Positions 52,110 to 62,040 of a stretch of DNA of 64,000 nucleotides are shown here, piece by piece. Numbering within the stretch: the first letter of the stretch is position 1; the number at the start of each line of letters is the position of its first letter. Source of the DNA: Symsagittifera roscoffensis (Eukaryota; Xenacoelomorpha; Acoela; Convolutidae); the NCBI RefSeq assembly GCF_963678635.1, contig NC_087062.1, forward strand, positions 94,031,845 through 94,095,844. Reading direction: 5' to 3'. Below the pieces are notes generated by a model that saw only the letters and a program-made list of their open reading frames with translations, was not told the DNA's origin and made no database searches. The position numbers and the translations under genes are program-made.

Positions 52110-52660
52110 AAACAAGACTGCTCGTATCAGGGCGAAGTCTGAATGTCTGAATGTGCCGACTGTCTTTTAAGGTTTATGGAGCAGTTATAACATAAATCTC
52201 TTTAACATATTAAATGTAATAAAATAAAATGAAAATTTTTTTTCTGAATTTTGAAAATTTTTATGAAAATCAACCCTCCACACGCCATATTAAGTACAAA
52301 GTGATAAATTTCGCTCCTAATAACAAATCAATTGTGCAAATAAGCTTCTTTATATCCATTTGGAACGATTTCTAAGACGGATTAAATCTTTGTTTACGCG
52401 TTAATAACGCGAAATAAATCGCGCGTTAATTGTCCCAACTTGGCCAAAATGGCAATATTTAGACCCCAAAAAATTTAATAAAAATGATAACTGGTGAAAT
52501 ATCTTTTCAAATTCAAGCTCAGGACAATAATACTATTCGAATGATAGAAAAAAAAATTACGTCAAAAATGGATAGATAAAAAATTGTAATTTGTCTGAAG
52601 AAAAAAAACCCACCCCGAGCACAAATATTCTGTTCCTTTCGTATCGAAAGTCGGAACAAT
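52110..52660 (+). repeat. Dispersed repeat family D, copy at 52.1-52.7 kb
   Basis: Matches 46830-47370 over nearly its whole length and in the same orientation. It includes the words ctgctcgtatcag, cacacgccatatt, gtttacgcgttaataacgcg and ttggccaaaatggca. Confidence 0.75.
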
Positions 52661-52797
52661 AACCAGAAATCAGTTCACCGCTCAATTGCAACGAGATAAA
52701 CATGCTTCGTGTATACACGATAAAAGTAACAATTCTATGCAAACTAATACTAGTTATAACAAGAGTTATTTTGCTAGAACTACGAATCTGCAGCAAA

Positions 52798-52866
52798 GGT
52801 TGTAGCTCAGTGGTTAGCACAACCGACTAGTAATGAGAAGGTCAGGTGTTCGAGAACCACCAGGAA
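52798..52866 (+). repeat. tRNA-Thr-like pseudogene or SINE head
   Basis: tagctcagtggttagc is a good A-box/D-arm, and a B-box-like tgttcgagaacc lies 35 bp on. The loop ctagtaa would carry the anticodon AGT of tRNA-Thr. The anticodon stem and T stem do not pair correctly, so a functional tRNA is unlikely. Confidence 0.5.
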
Positions 52867-53089
52867 AATTTTTTTAGCTAGAAATTTTAAGAAAATCCTG
52901 CTTTATTTAAACTTTTCGAAAAAAATTTCTGACCAGAAATTAGATTAGATATAAAGTAATTCAGGTCAGAAATAAAAAATTTTCTCGGTACGGGAGTGTG
53001 AGTTTGTGAGTCGTACGAAACAAATACGACAGATTAGCTAGCTTCATTTCAATTTGAAAAGATTGTGTTGTGTGGGATAATTCGCTAAG

Positions 53090-53351
53090 CAATAATAATT
53101 CGCGTTACGCTCTCGGCATTATGAATAATTCTTCAAAATGCGCATAATTTAGTCCAAAACATTGACAATTTGGCAATTTTCAAATCCCCAGAACTTTGTA
53201 AAAAATAATCAGGGGTAAAATATTTTTTTTTTAATTTGAACTGATAAAGTCAATAATTTCAAAGGGGTATAAATTTTTTTGTTGAAAACTAATATTTAAA
53301 TCGGCGAAAATTGACTGAAAAAAAACCACACGGAGCATAAATTTTCCGTTT
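53090..53351 (+). repeat. Degenerate dispersed repeat family D fragment running into the gap
   Basis: The words gcgttacgctc, ttggcaattttcaaatcccc, ggggtaaaatat and ggagcataaatttt follow the order of family D but with many changes. It is cut by the N run. Confidence 0.5.
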
Positions 53352-53551
53352 NNNNNNNNNNNNNNNNNNNNNNNNNNNNNNNNNNNNNNNNNNNNNNNNN
53401 NNNNNNNNNNNNNNNNNNNNNNNNNNNNNNNNNNNNNNNNNNNNNNNNNNNNNNNNNNNNNNNNNNNNNNNNNNNNNNNNNNNNNNNNNNNNNNNNNNNN
53501 NNNNNNNNNNNNNNNNNNNNNNNNNNNNNNNNNNNNNNNNNNNNNNNNNNN
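53352..53551. other. Assembly gap, 200 N
   Basis: A run of exactly 200 N. The round number suggests a fixed-size scaffold gap, so the real distance is unknown. The 5' LTR and start of the gypsy element downstream would fall in it. Confidence 0.95.
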
Positions 53552-56500
53552 GAGGAAGTTTTTAAAAAGGAGAGGAACGCGACGTTCGAAACTTATCACT
53601 TGTTGTCGCGGAAACAACGGGATGAAGAAAGGCTGGATCACTTTCACTCGGTAATCAGCGGACTGGCGGCAAGATTTAGTCTTGGTACCCTAGAAAGACG
53701 AACTCTCAGAGAAGTTTTCATAGCGAATATGGCTAAACTAAAGGAGGCGCAGACGGAGTTTTGCATGCGACTAAACCGCCCGACGAACTATACCAGATTG
53801 CACTATTATAAAAAAGGGGGAGACAATTATGCCAAAAATTATAATGTTACTGCCAGTGGACTGACACCGGCGCTAGTGGGGAGCTTTGCAATTAAAAACT
53901 GAACCGTTCAGCTCCATCCGAGGGCGAGATAGAAGGCCATTCCAAAGGGGCACGAAGAGATCGATCCAAGGGAACATAAGCGCAGGCGCGGATAAGCGAT
54001 GTTTCAACTGGGATTGGGCAAAACTCACAACATTTTAAAAAGCCGGCCCGGAATGCAACGTGCACATATTGCAAGAAGACAACACACTACCAAAGAGCAT
54101 GCCGAGGGTAGCGGGGCACAAGCAGAGGGTGGGTTGGACTTCTACATGGCAAGGCCAAAATATTCGTTCAACTCGCAGAAGACGACGACTTTTCATCACA
54201 ACAAGATAACTCGGTCAAATGGGTCAATGACCATCAGTCTCAACCCACGGCTGGGACTCGGACAGTTCCAATGTTTACATCGTCATGTCAATTCGAAAAA
54301 ATAGGGAAGAGCAAGAGCTGAAGGTAGCAGGAGTAAAAACACCGATCAAGATCAATGCGAAATTAATGATGGCTTAGATCGATAGTGGGTCGCCTATTGC
54401 AATTTTCACAAACGGCGAGCTGAAGCGGAAGCTCGGTACGGCGGCAGTAAACTTACTACATTTTGGGCCAAATCACGACCAATTCTGAGACTACCGAAAC
54501 AATCCGCTGGAACTGATGGGGAGGATGAAGATGCTGCTAACGTCAAATAGATGGTCAGCCGGGGCGGACATCAATGAGATCGGAGGATACAGGCCGTCAA
54601 TCATCGGGCGGGACCTAATGCCGCAACTGGGACTACAACTTGTGCAAGCTGCCGCCGGCGATTTCATTAACATCCAAGGACCATCGGAGCAGCAGGATAA
54701 ACCACTAGTTGACTGCAACTGCACTTCAGTTAACAATTTATTCATTTGTTCAATAGGGTCGAGCGCATTGGCAACTATAAGGTGAAAGCGGAATTCATCA
54801 AAGCACTAATGCCAGTGCATCAGAAAGGCAGACGCATTCCAATTACTTTGCAAGAAAAGATTGGTAAAGAAACTTTATAACGTAGAAGGGAACATAAAAA
54901 TTCCAATAAATACTTCGTATTGGGGTTAAAAAGGGCTTATATGCATGCTACAAAAACGACAGCCAATCAGAAAGCTTATATTTGCATATCGAGGGTTGAC
55001 AGCTGGAAAAGCGCGAAAATAGTTTGAGTCAAAACACAGTATGAATTAATTAAGCCCTTGATTTCTTCAATTATGATTACACCTCGAAAGAAAATAAAAC
55101 GAGTTCTTCTCCAATTATCCCGAAATAGTTTTCAGTAGCGATAGTTCAGAAATTGAAGTCATCAATAAAAAAAATGGAGTCCAGAACCACAGGAACGGTA
55201 GAGGCAAAAACAAACACCGTGATATCAGTCCCATCCAGATTCAGTGGAGAGATCTACCCGCCGGTTTACCTGACCAATGTGAATATGGGTGGGATTCCAA
55301 GAGACCGCAAGGCGGTTATGAAATCTGAATGCTTACCGGAACTCTTCTGCCTAAAGTTAATGCAGGCTAATTACAAGGCGGACCCCCAGCTTGAAGCGAT
55401 TCGGGACATGCTGGTGGACAAGGACCTGAATTTTGCTGAGAAAGTTAAGGTCATCGGCGGCTATCTCGAACAGTACGTTCACGACTTCCAAGTGAAGGAT
55501 GGGTGCCTGTGTGTGGAGAAAAATGGGCCATTCCGAACCCGCTTTGACTACCCTTCTTTAAACGCATTCATAGCCTCCATCATGACAAGGCTAGTATGTT
55601 CGATGCGGCAAGAGATGTATGGTTCCCATTTATCACAGAAGTCCGGCATCGTAGGCCGAAGATTGCACAGCGGCAGAAAGAAAATTAAAACTCCTCTGCC
55701 TTAAAAATGATGTGGGTATCGTTTAGGAACCTAGGGAGCCGAATGAATGTATGTGATCCACATCTAAGCGCCCATCAAATATCTCAACGACTCCGATAAA
55801 AACGTGTTAGAACATATGTTATAACGATATGTTATAACAACAAATTCGACAAAGTGCTCAAGTTCATTTTAAAGTACATAACGAGTCAGGGGTTCCCTCG
55901 AAGAATTTATAAGGTCCAAGGGTCCAGCTTCACTTCTAAAGCGATTAGGGAGTTTAGCAATGCCGAGAGCATAGAAATTGTTTATTCTCCAGTAAATTAA
56001 CATAGGGCAGCTGGGAAGCATCAATTTTGATGCTTCAGGAAGCATCAAAAATTTCATTCTTACCTACGCGGAAAGAAAAGAACCATGGAAATTTAGAAGC
56101 CATGGTTGAAAGAACCCTCGGTGCGCCACGATTAGAACCAAACGCTTCACTTTAATTGCCACCATTCGAGGCTCACCAGGGCTGCCGATCCAACACCGTG
56201 TTACGCAATTTGATCAAAAAAGCATCACTTCAGAATCTAAATTGGAATAATGTTTTACGGCAAAAATCTGCAAATTTCAACACAGAGGAGCCAAGGGCTC
56301 AGAGAATGCTACACCCTGATGAGGCGAACTGGAACTTGCGGTGAAATAGGGGATATGACCAGGAGAACATGAACCACCCCTTCGCGTGATGGAGAATTTG
56401 GTGAGGCGTGACGGGGTATCGTACAAAACTGCTAGTGGTGGGGGGCTGCCGAAAATGCTAAACAGTTTAGTCGACGATCTGAGCTCCTGTTCCAATGGAT

Positions 56501-57186
56501 CAAAGAGAAAAACAAAAGGTACAGAATAATATAACGAAAGTCGATCAAGAATCAAAACACATAATTACTTTCTGTGCTAACGTTCTGTGCTTAGAAAAAG
56601 TGGGGTTGCAGAAAACCTGATGTCGGTGCCCAAGATAAAGGGCAGGAGAAACGTGCCTAGCTCGCCCACAATGGTAGAGTTGCGAAAGAAGCTCGATGCA
56701 AGAAAAAAGAGCCCGAAAGCAGAAAAAGCTATCACGAGGGGCGATAAAGTTAAAGCAAGAACCTGGCGCGAAGAGAAATCGGTTTCGCAATCCGAGTAGC
56801 AGTCGGCATTTTTACCATGTGGGGTAGAAGCGCTGGCGAGAGCGATCGGAAGCGGTTGAGGGAGAAACTAGGCGAAACGACATACAACGGAGGTCGGGGG
56901 AGACAAAAAAAACTGCGTGCCGTCCGCGAAAGCAGAGCCTCGTATCGTGATCAATCCAGGACTCGAATACTCAAGACAAATCGGGCTCTAGAGCACTTAA
57001 ATGAAAACGCACGGCCGTATCGAAGATGGGAGTGATAATGATCGAGTCGATCAAGAAGGACAATCGAGAGGCCAAGCCGCAAGATAATTGCAGGGGAAGG
57101 GACTGCGTTTGAACACTCGGAAAACAAAGAAGAGGCGTAAACGAGCCTAGTTTAAAAGCATTTGAAAATTTCTCCCAAAAGAGGAA
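53552..57186 (+). pseudogene. Decayed Ty3/gypsy gag-pol, internally deleted
   Basis: The block is visibly GC-richer than its flanks and reads as gag-pol broken into many frames. In order: a Gag capsid C-terminal part (53552-53810; SRKQRDEERLDHF and REVFIANM motifs); a zinc knuckle of C-x2-C-x4-H-x4-C spacing (54052-54111); a retropepsin-like I-D-S-G-S (about 54375); the N-terminal edge of reverse transcriptase with KGRRIPI (about 54825-54850); a region between RNase H and integrase (55153-55560; VHDF-V-DGCLCV); integrase-core remnants (about 55740-56060; SIEIVYSP); and a basic tail with GDKVKAR (about 56740). No YxDD catalytic box was found: about 250-300 bp after the RT edge the sequence has already moved on, so the RT palm is deleted. 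Stops and frameshifts are frequent. It cannot encode active proteins. Confidence 0.85.
57177..57186 (+). other. Candidate polypurine tract
   Basis: aaaagaggaa lies directly before a TG that begins the candidate 3' LTR, as expected of a plus-strand primer site in LTR elements. Confidence 0.5.
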
Positions 57187-57348
57187 TGTCATATATGTAC
57201 ATTTAAGTCTATGCTAGTTTTTAGTTCTTGAAGTCCGTCTTGGAATTGACCTTCGAGTCTTGATTGATACCTGCCAACGGCTCTTTTAGTTCCAGTGGTG
57301 CTAAAACTGAGTGTCGCTGAATGTTGGATTTAAATACAGTTCTCTACA
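57187..57348 (+). repeat. Candidate 3' LTR of the gypsy element (~160 bp)
   Basis: It starts tgtcatatatg just after a purine tract and ends ttaaatacagttctctaca, i.e. a TG...CA-type unit. The partner 5' LTR is hidden by the gap or lost, so the boundaries are inferred from one copy only. Confidence 0.4.
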
Positions 57349-57997
57349 CTGACCTTACTATACGAAGTTTACTCAGCAGAAAAAACTCGTTTTTCACAAG
57401 CTGAAACGTCAAATAATTCTTAAAAAACACCCACGCATAGAGTGCATTTTAAAAACCAGTGCATTTTTCAAACCAAAGACTTTTTTGTGATTTTTTGGGG
57501 TATTTTTTATAATAGCCCCCAGTTTTGTTCGAAAAACAAAAAATTTATTCCCGGCAACTTCTACTCCACATTTGTATAAAGCTTAATTAAATCAAAAAAG
57601 CTGGTGGGTATCGAATGGGCCATTACGGATCTATAAAAGCTCTCTGAAATTTCCCTGTTTTTGAGATGCGATCAATTAAAAACCTCTCAAATGTGTTCTT
57701 TTCCGCTTTTGACTGCTGCAATATTCTGTATTAACTGATATCAAGAACAAGTTTCTTCAAAATGCTAGCCGTCTTTCTGAATCGGATGTCGGGATAACTC
57801 CATTTTTTGTTGAACTTGGTTGTTTATAAAGGCTTTGCAGTTCATTGCTGCATGCTACAAATAATCGCGCCAAATTCCAGGATATAGCTTCTGCTGTCTT
57901 CCAGGTAGTTTACATGGGCTACCTAAAATTAAGACCTAAAATTAAGAAAATTTCAATGAGGAGCAAATGTGTTTCCACTTAGGTAATCAAAGAGCCA

Positions 57998-58186
57998 GGC
58001 TCTTTTCCAGTCCGCCCCCCCCCTTTCAAACTCATTTTTGAAAAGCTTATTTCACGTTGTCATAATGCAATGAAAATTGGCATGGTGAACAAATTGACAA
58101 TTATGAACAGCATTTAGCCGTAATAACACGTAATACAAACATAAAAATCGATATTTTGAAGGGTGGGGGGAAAGTGGAAAGGAGCC
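57998..58186. mobile_element. GGCTCTT-family MITE (189 bp)
   Basis: Ends ggctcttttccagtc and, inverted, gtggaaaggagcc; C-rich just inside the left end and G-rich just inside the right. Flanks aagagcca (57990-57997) and aagagccg (58187-58194) agree at 7 of 8 positions, the length expected for a hAT target duplication. Confidence 0.7.
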
Positions 58187-58371
58187 AAGAGCCGTTGTTT
58201 AACCATCGCAAGAAGGAATACCAAATATTTTTTTCATGGCTTAATTCGTCCGCATGTCAATTGACAAATTTCATCAAACCTAAACTATAGTTAAAGTAAC
58301 CAAAAAGGCAGGTGGTGCAAACAATTTTAATGATAGTTAACTAAAAAAAGGATGTGTCGTACAAGATTTCC

Positions 58372-58771
58372 GGCTCCCCCACCCACCAACCTCCCCTCAA
58401 TGTGCATCAATTTTTAGTGTAGTTTTAAAAGGTATAATATGAAGTTTTTCTGGCTATTTTCCAGTTTACTTTTCTGGCTTTTTTCCAGTTTACTTGCAAA
58501 GCTGTTCAAAAATTTTTCACACGGCATTTTACATGTAAAGAACTCTTCACCTGTTCATGTAAGAAATGTAAAAATCTGTTCTAATTTTCACGCTGACACG
58601 TTTTAATTTTTTGAATTTCACAACAGATCTAAGTGTGGGAACTGGAAAAGCTAAATTGACCGCATGCCAATTTTCTAACGATCGGACCATGAAAACAATT
58701 TTTTTGCTGAACAATCCAACAGCAAACTTTACTGGTAAAAGAAACTGTAGGTGCGGGGAAGGAAAAAGCGC
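58372..58771. mobile_element. Composite GGCTCTT-family MITE with an inner copy
   Basis: Outer ends are ggctcccccaccc and gcggggaaggaaaaagcgc. Between about 58474 and 58650 is a second element with ttttccagttta at the left, gggaactggaaaagct at the right, and the interior words acacggcattttacatg and acgctgacacgtttta, also found at 61718-61933. Too worn for target duplications to be scored. Confidence 0.55.
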
Positions 58772-58847
58772 AACGTTTTTCAAAGTCATGGGCATTAAGT
58801 TTGAATTTAACTGACTCGTAGACTTTAACGACATTAGAATCAGCGGC

Positions 58848-58930
58848 TCTTTTCCAGTTTCCCCCTTTCAAAATACCGAGTTTTATGTTTGTTTTACGTG
58901 TTATTAAGGCTAAATGCGTGAATCAGCCAA
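58848..58930. mobile_element. Partial GGCTCTT-family MITE
   Basis: ggctcttttccagtttccccctttcaaaat begins like the 61406 copy, continues gttttacgtgttattaaggctaaatgcgtg in the family's inverse interior order, then fades. Only about 80 bp recognised. (Words given in parts; the family end is ggctcttttccagtt.). Confidence 0.5.
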
Positions 58931-59240
58931 GTTCTCAAAATAAATCAGATCGACCTTATTGCGGGAAATCTTCTTTCTTAATATGCGTGTGTCATTCGCT
59001 TCCCATTGTATTCCAAGAAACGAACTATTTCATTCAATTATTAAAACTCAAACTATTAAGTCGAAAAAAGAAGAACATCAGTTTAAAAAGTAAGCCAAAT
59101 TTTTTTTTCCGCAGCTGAACGAAGCAAAACTATTATGCGATTCTACTTGATTTTATCATATGATGAAGTTTGACCTTTTGGGAAAAATTAAAAAAACTCG
59201 TTCGGTACTTGTTTAAAAGTATGGTTCTGTTAAAAATCTC

Positions 59241-59451
59241 GGCTCTCTTCTACTTCCCCCCACATCTAAAATTCAATTTGAAAAACGGTTTTTCGCGCTA
59301 AAATTTAAAGAAATTTTGCATGATGAACAGATTTTAACAGATTTGTTCTTCATGACTTACATCGTAACATCACACATTCAGCAATAATAACACAAAACAC
59401 AACTAAAAAATGGAAAATTTGTTATTTTGGGAAGGGGGGTTGAAAAGAGCC
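59241..59451. mobile_element. GGCTCTT-family MITE (211 bp)
   Basis: Left end ggctctcttctacttccccc, right end gggggttgaaaagagcc. The interior has cttacatcgtaacatcacac and aataacacaaaacac, like the 61406 copy. The flanks share only aaaat, so the target duplication is poorly preserved. Confidence 0.65.
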
Positions 59452-60456
59452 AAAATTCGCTTACAAGTATGGTCCTGAAAACTACCAATGGTATAAAAAC
59501 TTTGGCTCTTACAGGTAGAGCCAAGTTTCTAAAAGCAGTTTCTAAGTTTTGCCAGTGAATTTATATTTTTGATATTTCATTTTAAAGATTTCTAGTGGCA
59601 AAGTCTAACAAAAAATGACTGTAAATAAATTTTTCTTTTGTTTTCATTGGCGGGGTTCCTCATGAAGATGACAACGAAGATTGGACCGATTAATTTTTTT
59701 CCATTAATTCAGCCAATCAGAAATGTGTGTTCAAACGTCTCAAAAAAGTTGCGAAAAACTCAAAGTTACCGAAAAACTCCGGGCCAATCATTATAAAATC
59801 AGCAGATTTTAACTATATGAGTTATCAAGCATTCCAGGTCAACTACGCATTCAAAAAAAATTATTAGCTAGAGATTTACTAAAGTTTTGAAAAATATCAC
59901 AAACATTCATATTCAACAACTATCGCATTCAGAAATTCACATTTATAACATGCACATTCAAAAATTCACAATTAAATGTGCATGCTATTTTTATTGTTCT
60001 GCTAGTTTTGTCTTCGATTTAGTGCAAAAACCGTTCAGCGAAAAGAATCTTCTACTGATTGTGATTGGTTGAAAATTTTCCATTTGGTCCATCCATTATG
60101 AGAATTGCCCCGTTTTCATCCACTTGAAGAATTTCAAGCATACTTCAAGTGGTCTGGTGGGATGACACTTAAAAACGAGTTTTTGACTGGGGATAATCAA
60201 AAATTGGCAGGACATAGTCCTAAACGAAGACCGCTTTTTCCCATTATAGACTCCTCAGCCTAGAAACAAACAAAAAAGAGAAAGCAAAAAAAAAATTTTT
60301 CATGAAACTGCTCTAAAAAAACGTTGAATTCACAACTTTTGGATAAGTTATAATCGCATGGAGCCAATTTTTGAAGGGTTTTTGTTCAGTCGAGTTCATT
60401 GAAATTTTTACAAATTGTGTTGTATAAAAACAAGCAAAATTAATCTTAGACGATTG

Positions 60457-60880
60457 GGCTCTCTTTACTCACCCCTCCACCTCGCATGATTATCAACTTT
60501 ACTGCGTAACAAATTGTTTTACATGTTGAATACGAAGGCCCAATATGTTTTTTATAACCTTACTATGTCGCATGGCAATTTTGATAACAATCGGACAACG
60601 TAAGGAAATTTGTCTCTTTTTCAGTCCCCCCTTGATATTTTCTGAAGTTCAATACATGAAAATCTACTTATAATGATTTTTCATGTTATGAAATGCATTA
60701 AAACGTGTCAGCGTGAAGAGGTGAACAGGTTTCTACAACATTTATAATATGCAAAAAGCCATGTGAACCAGTTTTGAAGAGCTTTATTTGGTAGTTTTAC
60801 TAGGGAGGTGGAAAACTGGAAAAGAGCAGGAAATCCAATTTTTGTAAGAATTGGCAGGTGGCCGGGGAGTGGAAAGAGCC
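60457..60880. mobile_element. GGCTCTT-family MITE interrupted by a second MITE
   Basis: Outer ends ggctctctttactcacccct and gtggaaagagcc. The outer interior resembles 60986-61194 and 26913-27120 (acaatcggacaa, ggcaggtgg). An inner element at 60612-60828 splits it. Confidence 0.65.
60612..60828. mobile_element. Inner MITE (217 bp) nested in 60457-60880
   Basis: Ends gtctctttttcagtcccccc and aactggaaaagagca. It is the reverse orientation of 61718-61933 (acgtgtcagcgtgaa against ttcacgctcacacgt). Flanks ggaaattt (60604-60611) and ggaaatcc (60829-60836) match at 6 of 8 positions. Confidence 0.65.
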
Positions 60881-60985
60881 AGCGGTTGTAATATTGTAGC
60901 TCGCACTAGATTTTCATGGAAAATAATAGATTAAATTGAATTTTTGACAAACAAATTAATCAATATAGTCAATAATAAAAATGGG

Positions 60986-61194
60986 GGCTCTTTTTCCTTT
61001 TCCCCCCACCTGCAAAAATTTACTAGTGAAGTTTTGTTCACTTTATCCGAATCTTACAAAAAATGGCATGCGAACTAATTAGGCCATGACAAACATTTTT
61101 GGTCTTCATAATTAACCTTGTAAAACTCCTCGTTACACCATAAAATTGACGCTTATGTGAGGTGGGGGGGGGGGGGGGGAAAGGAAAAAGAGCC
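60986..61194. mobile_element. GGCTCTT-family MITE (209 bp) with perfect 8 bp target duplication
   Basis: Left end ggctctttttccttttcccc; right end is a ~17-base G run and then aaaggaaaaagagcc, so the outer 12 bases are perfect inverted repeats. aaaatggg stands on both sides (60978-60985, 61195-61202), an exact 8 bp duplication as made by hAT transposases. Confidence 0.85.
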
Positions 61195-61405
61195 AAAATG
61201 GGTTTTTAAGATATTTTAATTGTTTTTTTTTCAGCCATCGAAAATCCAATTTTATATTTCAATTTTGTAATTCAATCGTTTATAATCCATATATTTTTTA
61301 ATACAACCGATCGTTTTTGTTCAAAAGCTCCGGGAAAAACAAATTTTTTTGTGAACACGATTTGTTTTTGCAGCATTCTGCAAAATTACAACCCGAACTA
61401 ACAAG

Positions 61406-61603
61406 GGCTCTTTTCCAGTTCCCCCCTTTCAAATTCAATTTTGAAAAGTTTAGATAACGTTGTCATAAGGCAATGAACTTTGGCGTGGTGAACAAATCGA
61501 CAACTGTGAACAGATTTGTTCTTCATACTTTACAGCGTAGCATCACGCTTTTAGCCGTAATAACACGTATAACAAACATAAAACTCGGTATTTTGAAAGA
61601 GCC
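61406..61603. mobile_element. GGCTCTT-family MITE, right end truncated
   Basis: Starts ggctcttttccagttccccc; the interior is gataacgttgtcataaggca, acagcgtagcatcacgc and taataacacgta. The G-rich right end is missing; the sequence runs ttttgaaagagcc straight into the next copy. Confidence 0.65.
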
Positions 61604-62040
61604 CGGGTATTTTCCAGTTCCCCCCTTTAAATTTCAATTTTGAAAAGTCTATTTAACGTTGTCACAATGCAATAAAATTTGCCGTGGTGAACAAATCGAA
61701 AACTGTGAACATATTTGGGCTCTTTTCCAGTTTCCCACCCCTTCGTAAAAATACAAAAAAAAAGTTCAAAAATTGTTCACATGGCATTTTGCATGTTAAA
61801 AATGCTGTACAAATTTGTTCACTTGTTCACGCTCACACGTTTTAACACAATTTATAACATGAAAAGTCATTTTAAATAGACTTTCACAAATTGAATTTCA
61901 GAAAATAACAAAGGGGGGGACTGGAAAAGAGCCCATATTTGTTCTTCATACTTTACAGCGTAACATCACGCATTTAGGCGTAATAACACGTAAAACAAAT
62001 ATTAAACTCGGTATTTGAGGGGGGGAACTGGAAAAGAGCC
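61604..62040. mobile_element. GGCTCTT-family MITE split by a nested MITE
   Basis: Left part 61604-61717 and right part 61934-62040 together follow the interior of 61406-61603 (gtgaacaaatcg, then cttcatactttacagcgta). The right end ggggaactggaaaagagcc is intact. The break is the insertion at 61718-61933. Confidence 0.75.
61718..61933. mobile_element. Nested MITE (216 bp) with perfect 8 bp target duplication
   Basis: Ends ggctcttttccagtttccca and ggactggaaaagagcc, outer 15 bases inverted. catatttg occurs on both sides (61710-61717 and 61934-61941). A paralogous uninterrupted site in the 61406 copy (acagatttgttcttcat) confirms the insertion point. Confidence 0.88.

Noticed and set aside
52798-52866. 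Functional tRNA-Thr gene
   Set aside because: A and B boxes are present, but anticodon and T stems do not pair; kept only as a tRNA-like repeat.
54491-54785. Opposed 84- and 89-codon frames
   Set aside because: They lie across the decayed pol region and are pieces or antisense of it.
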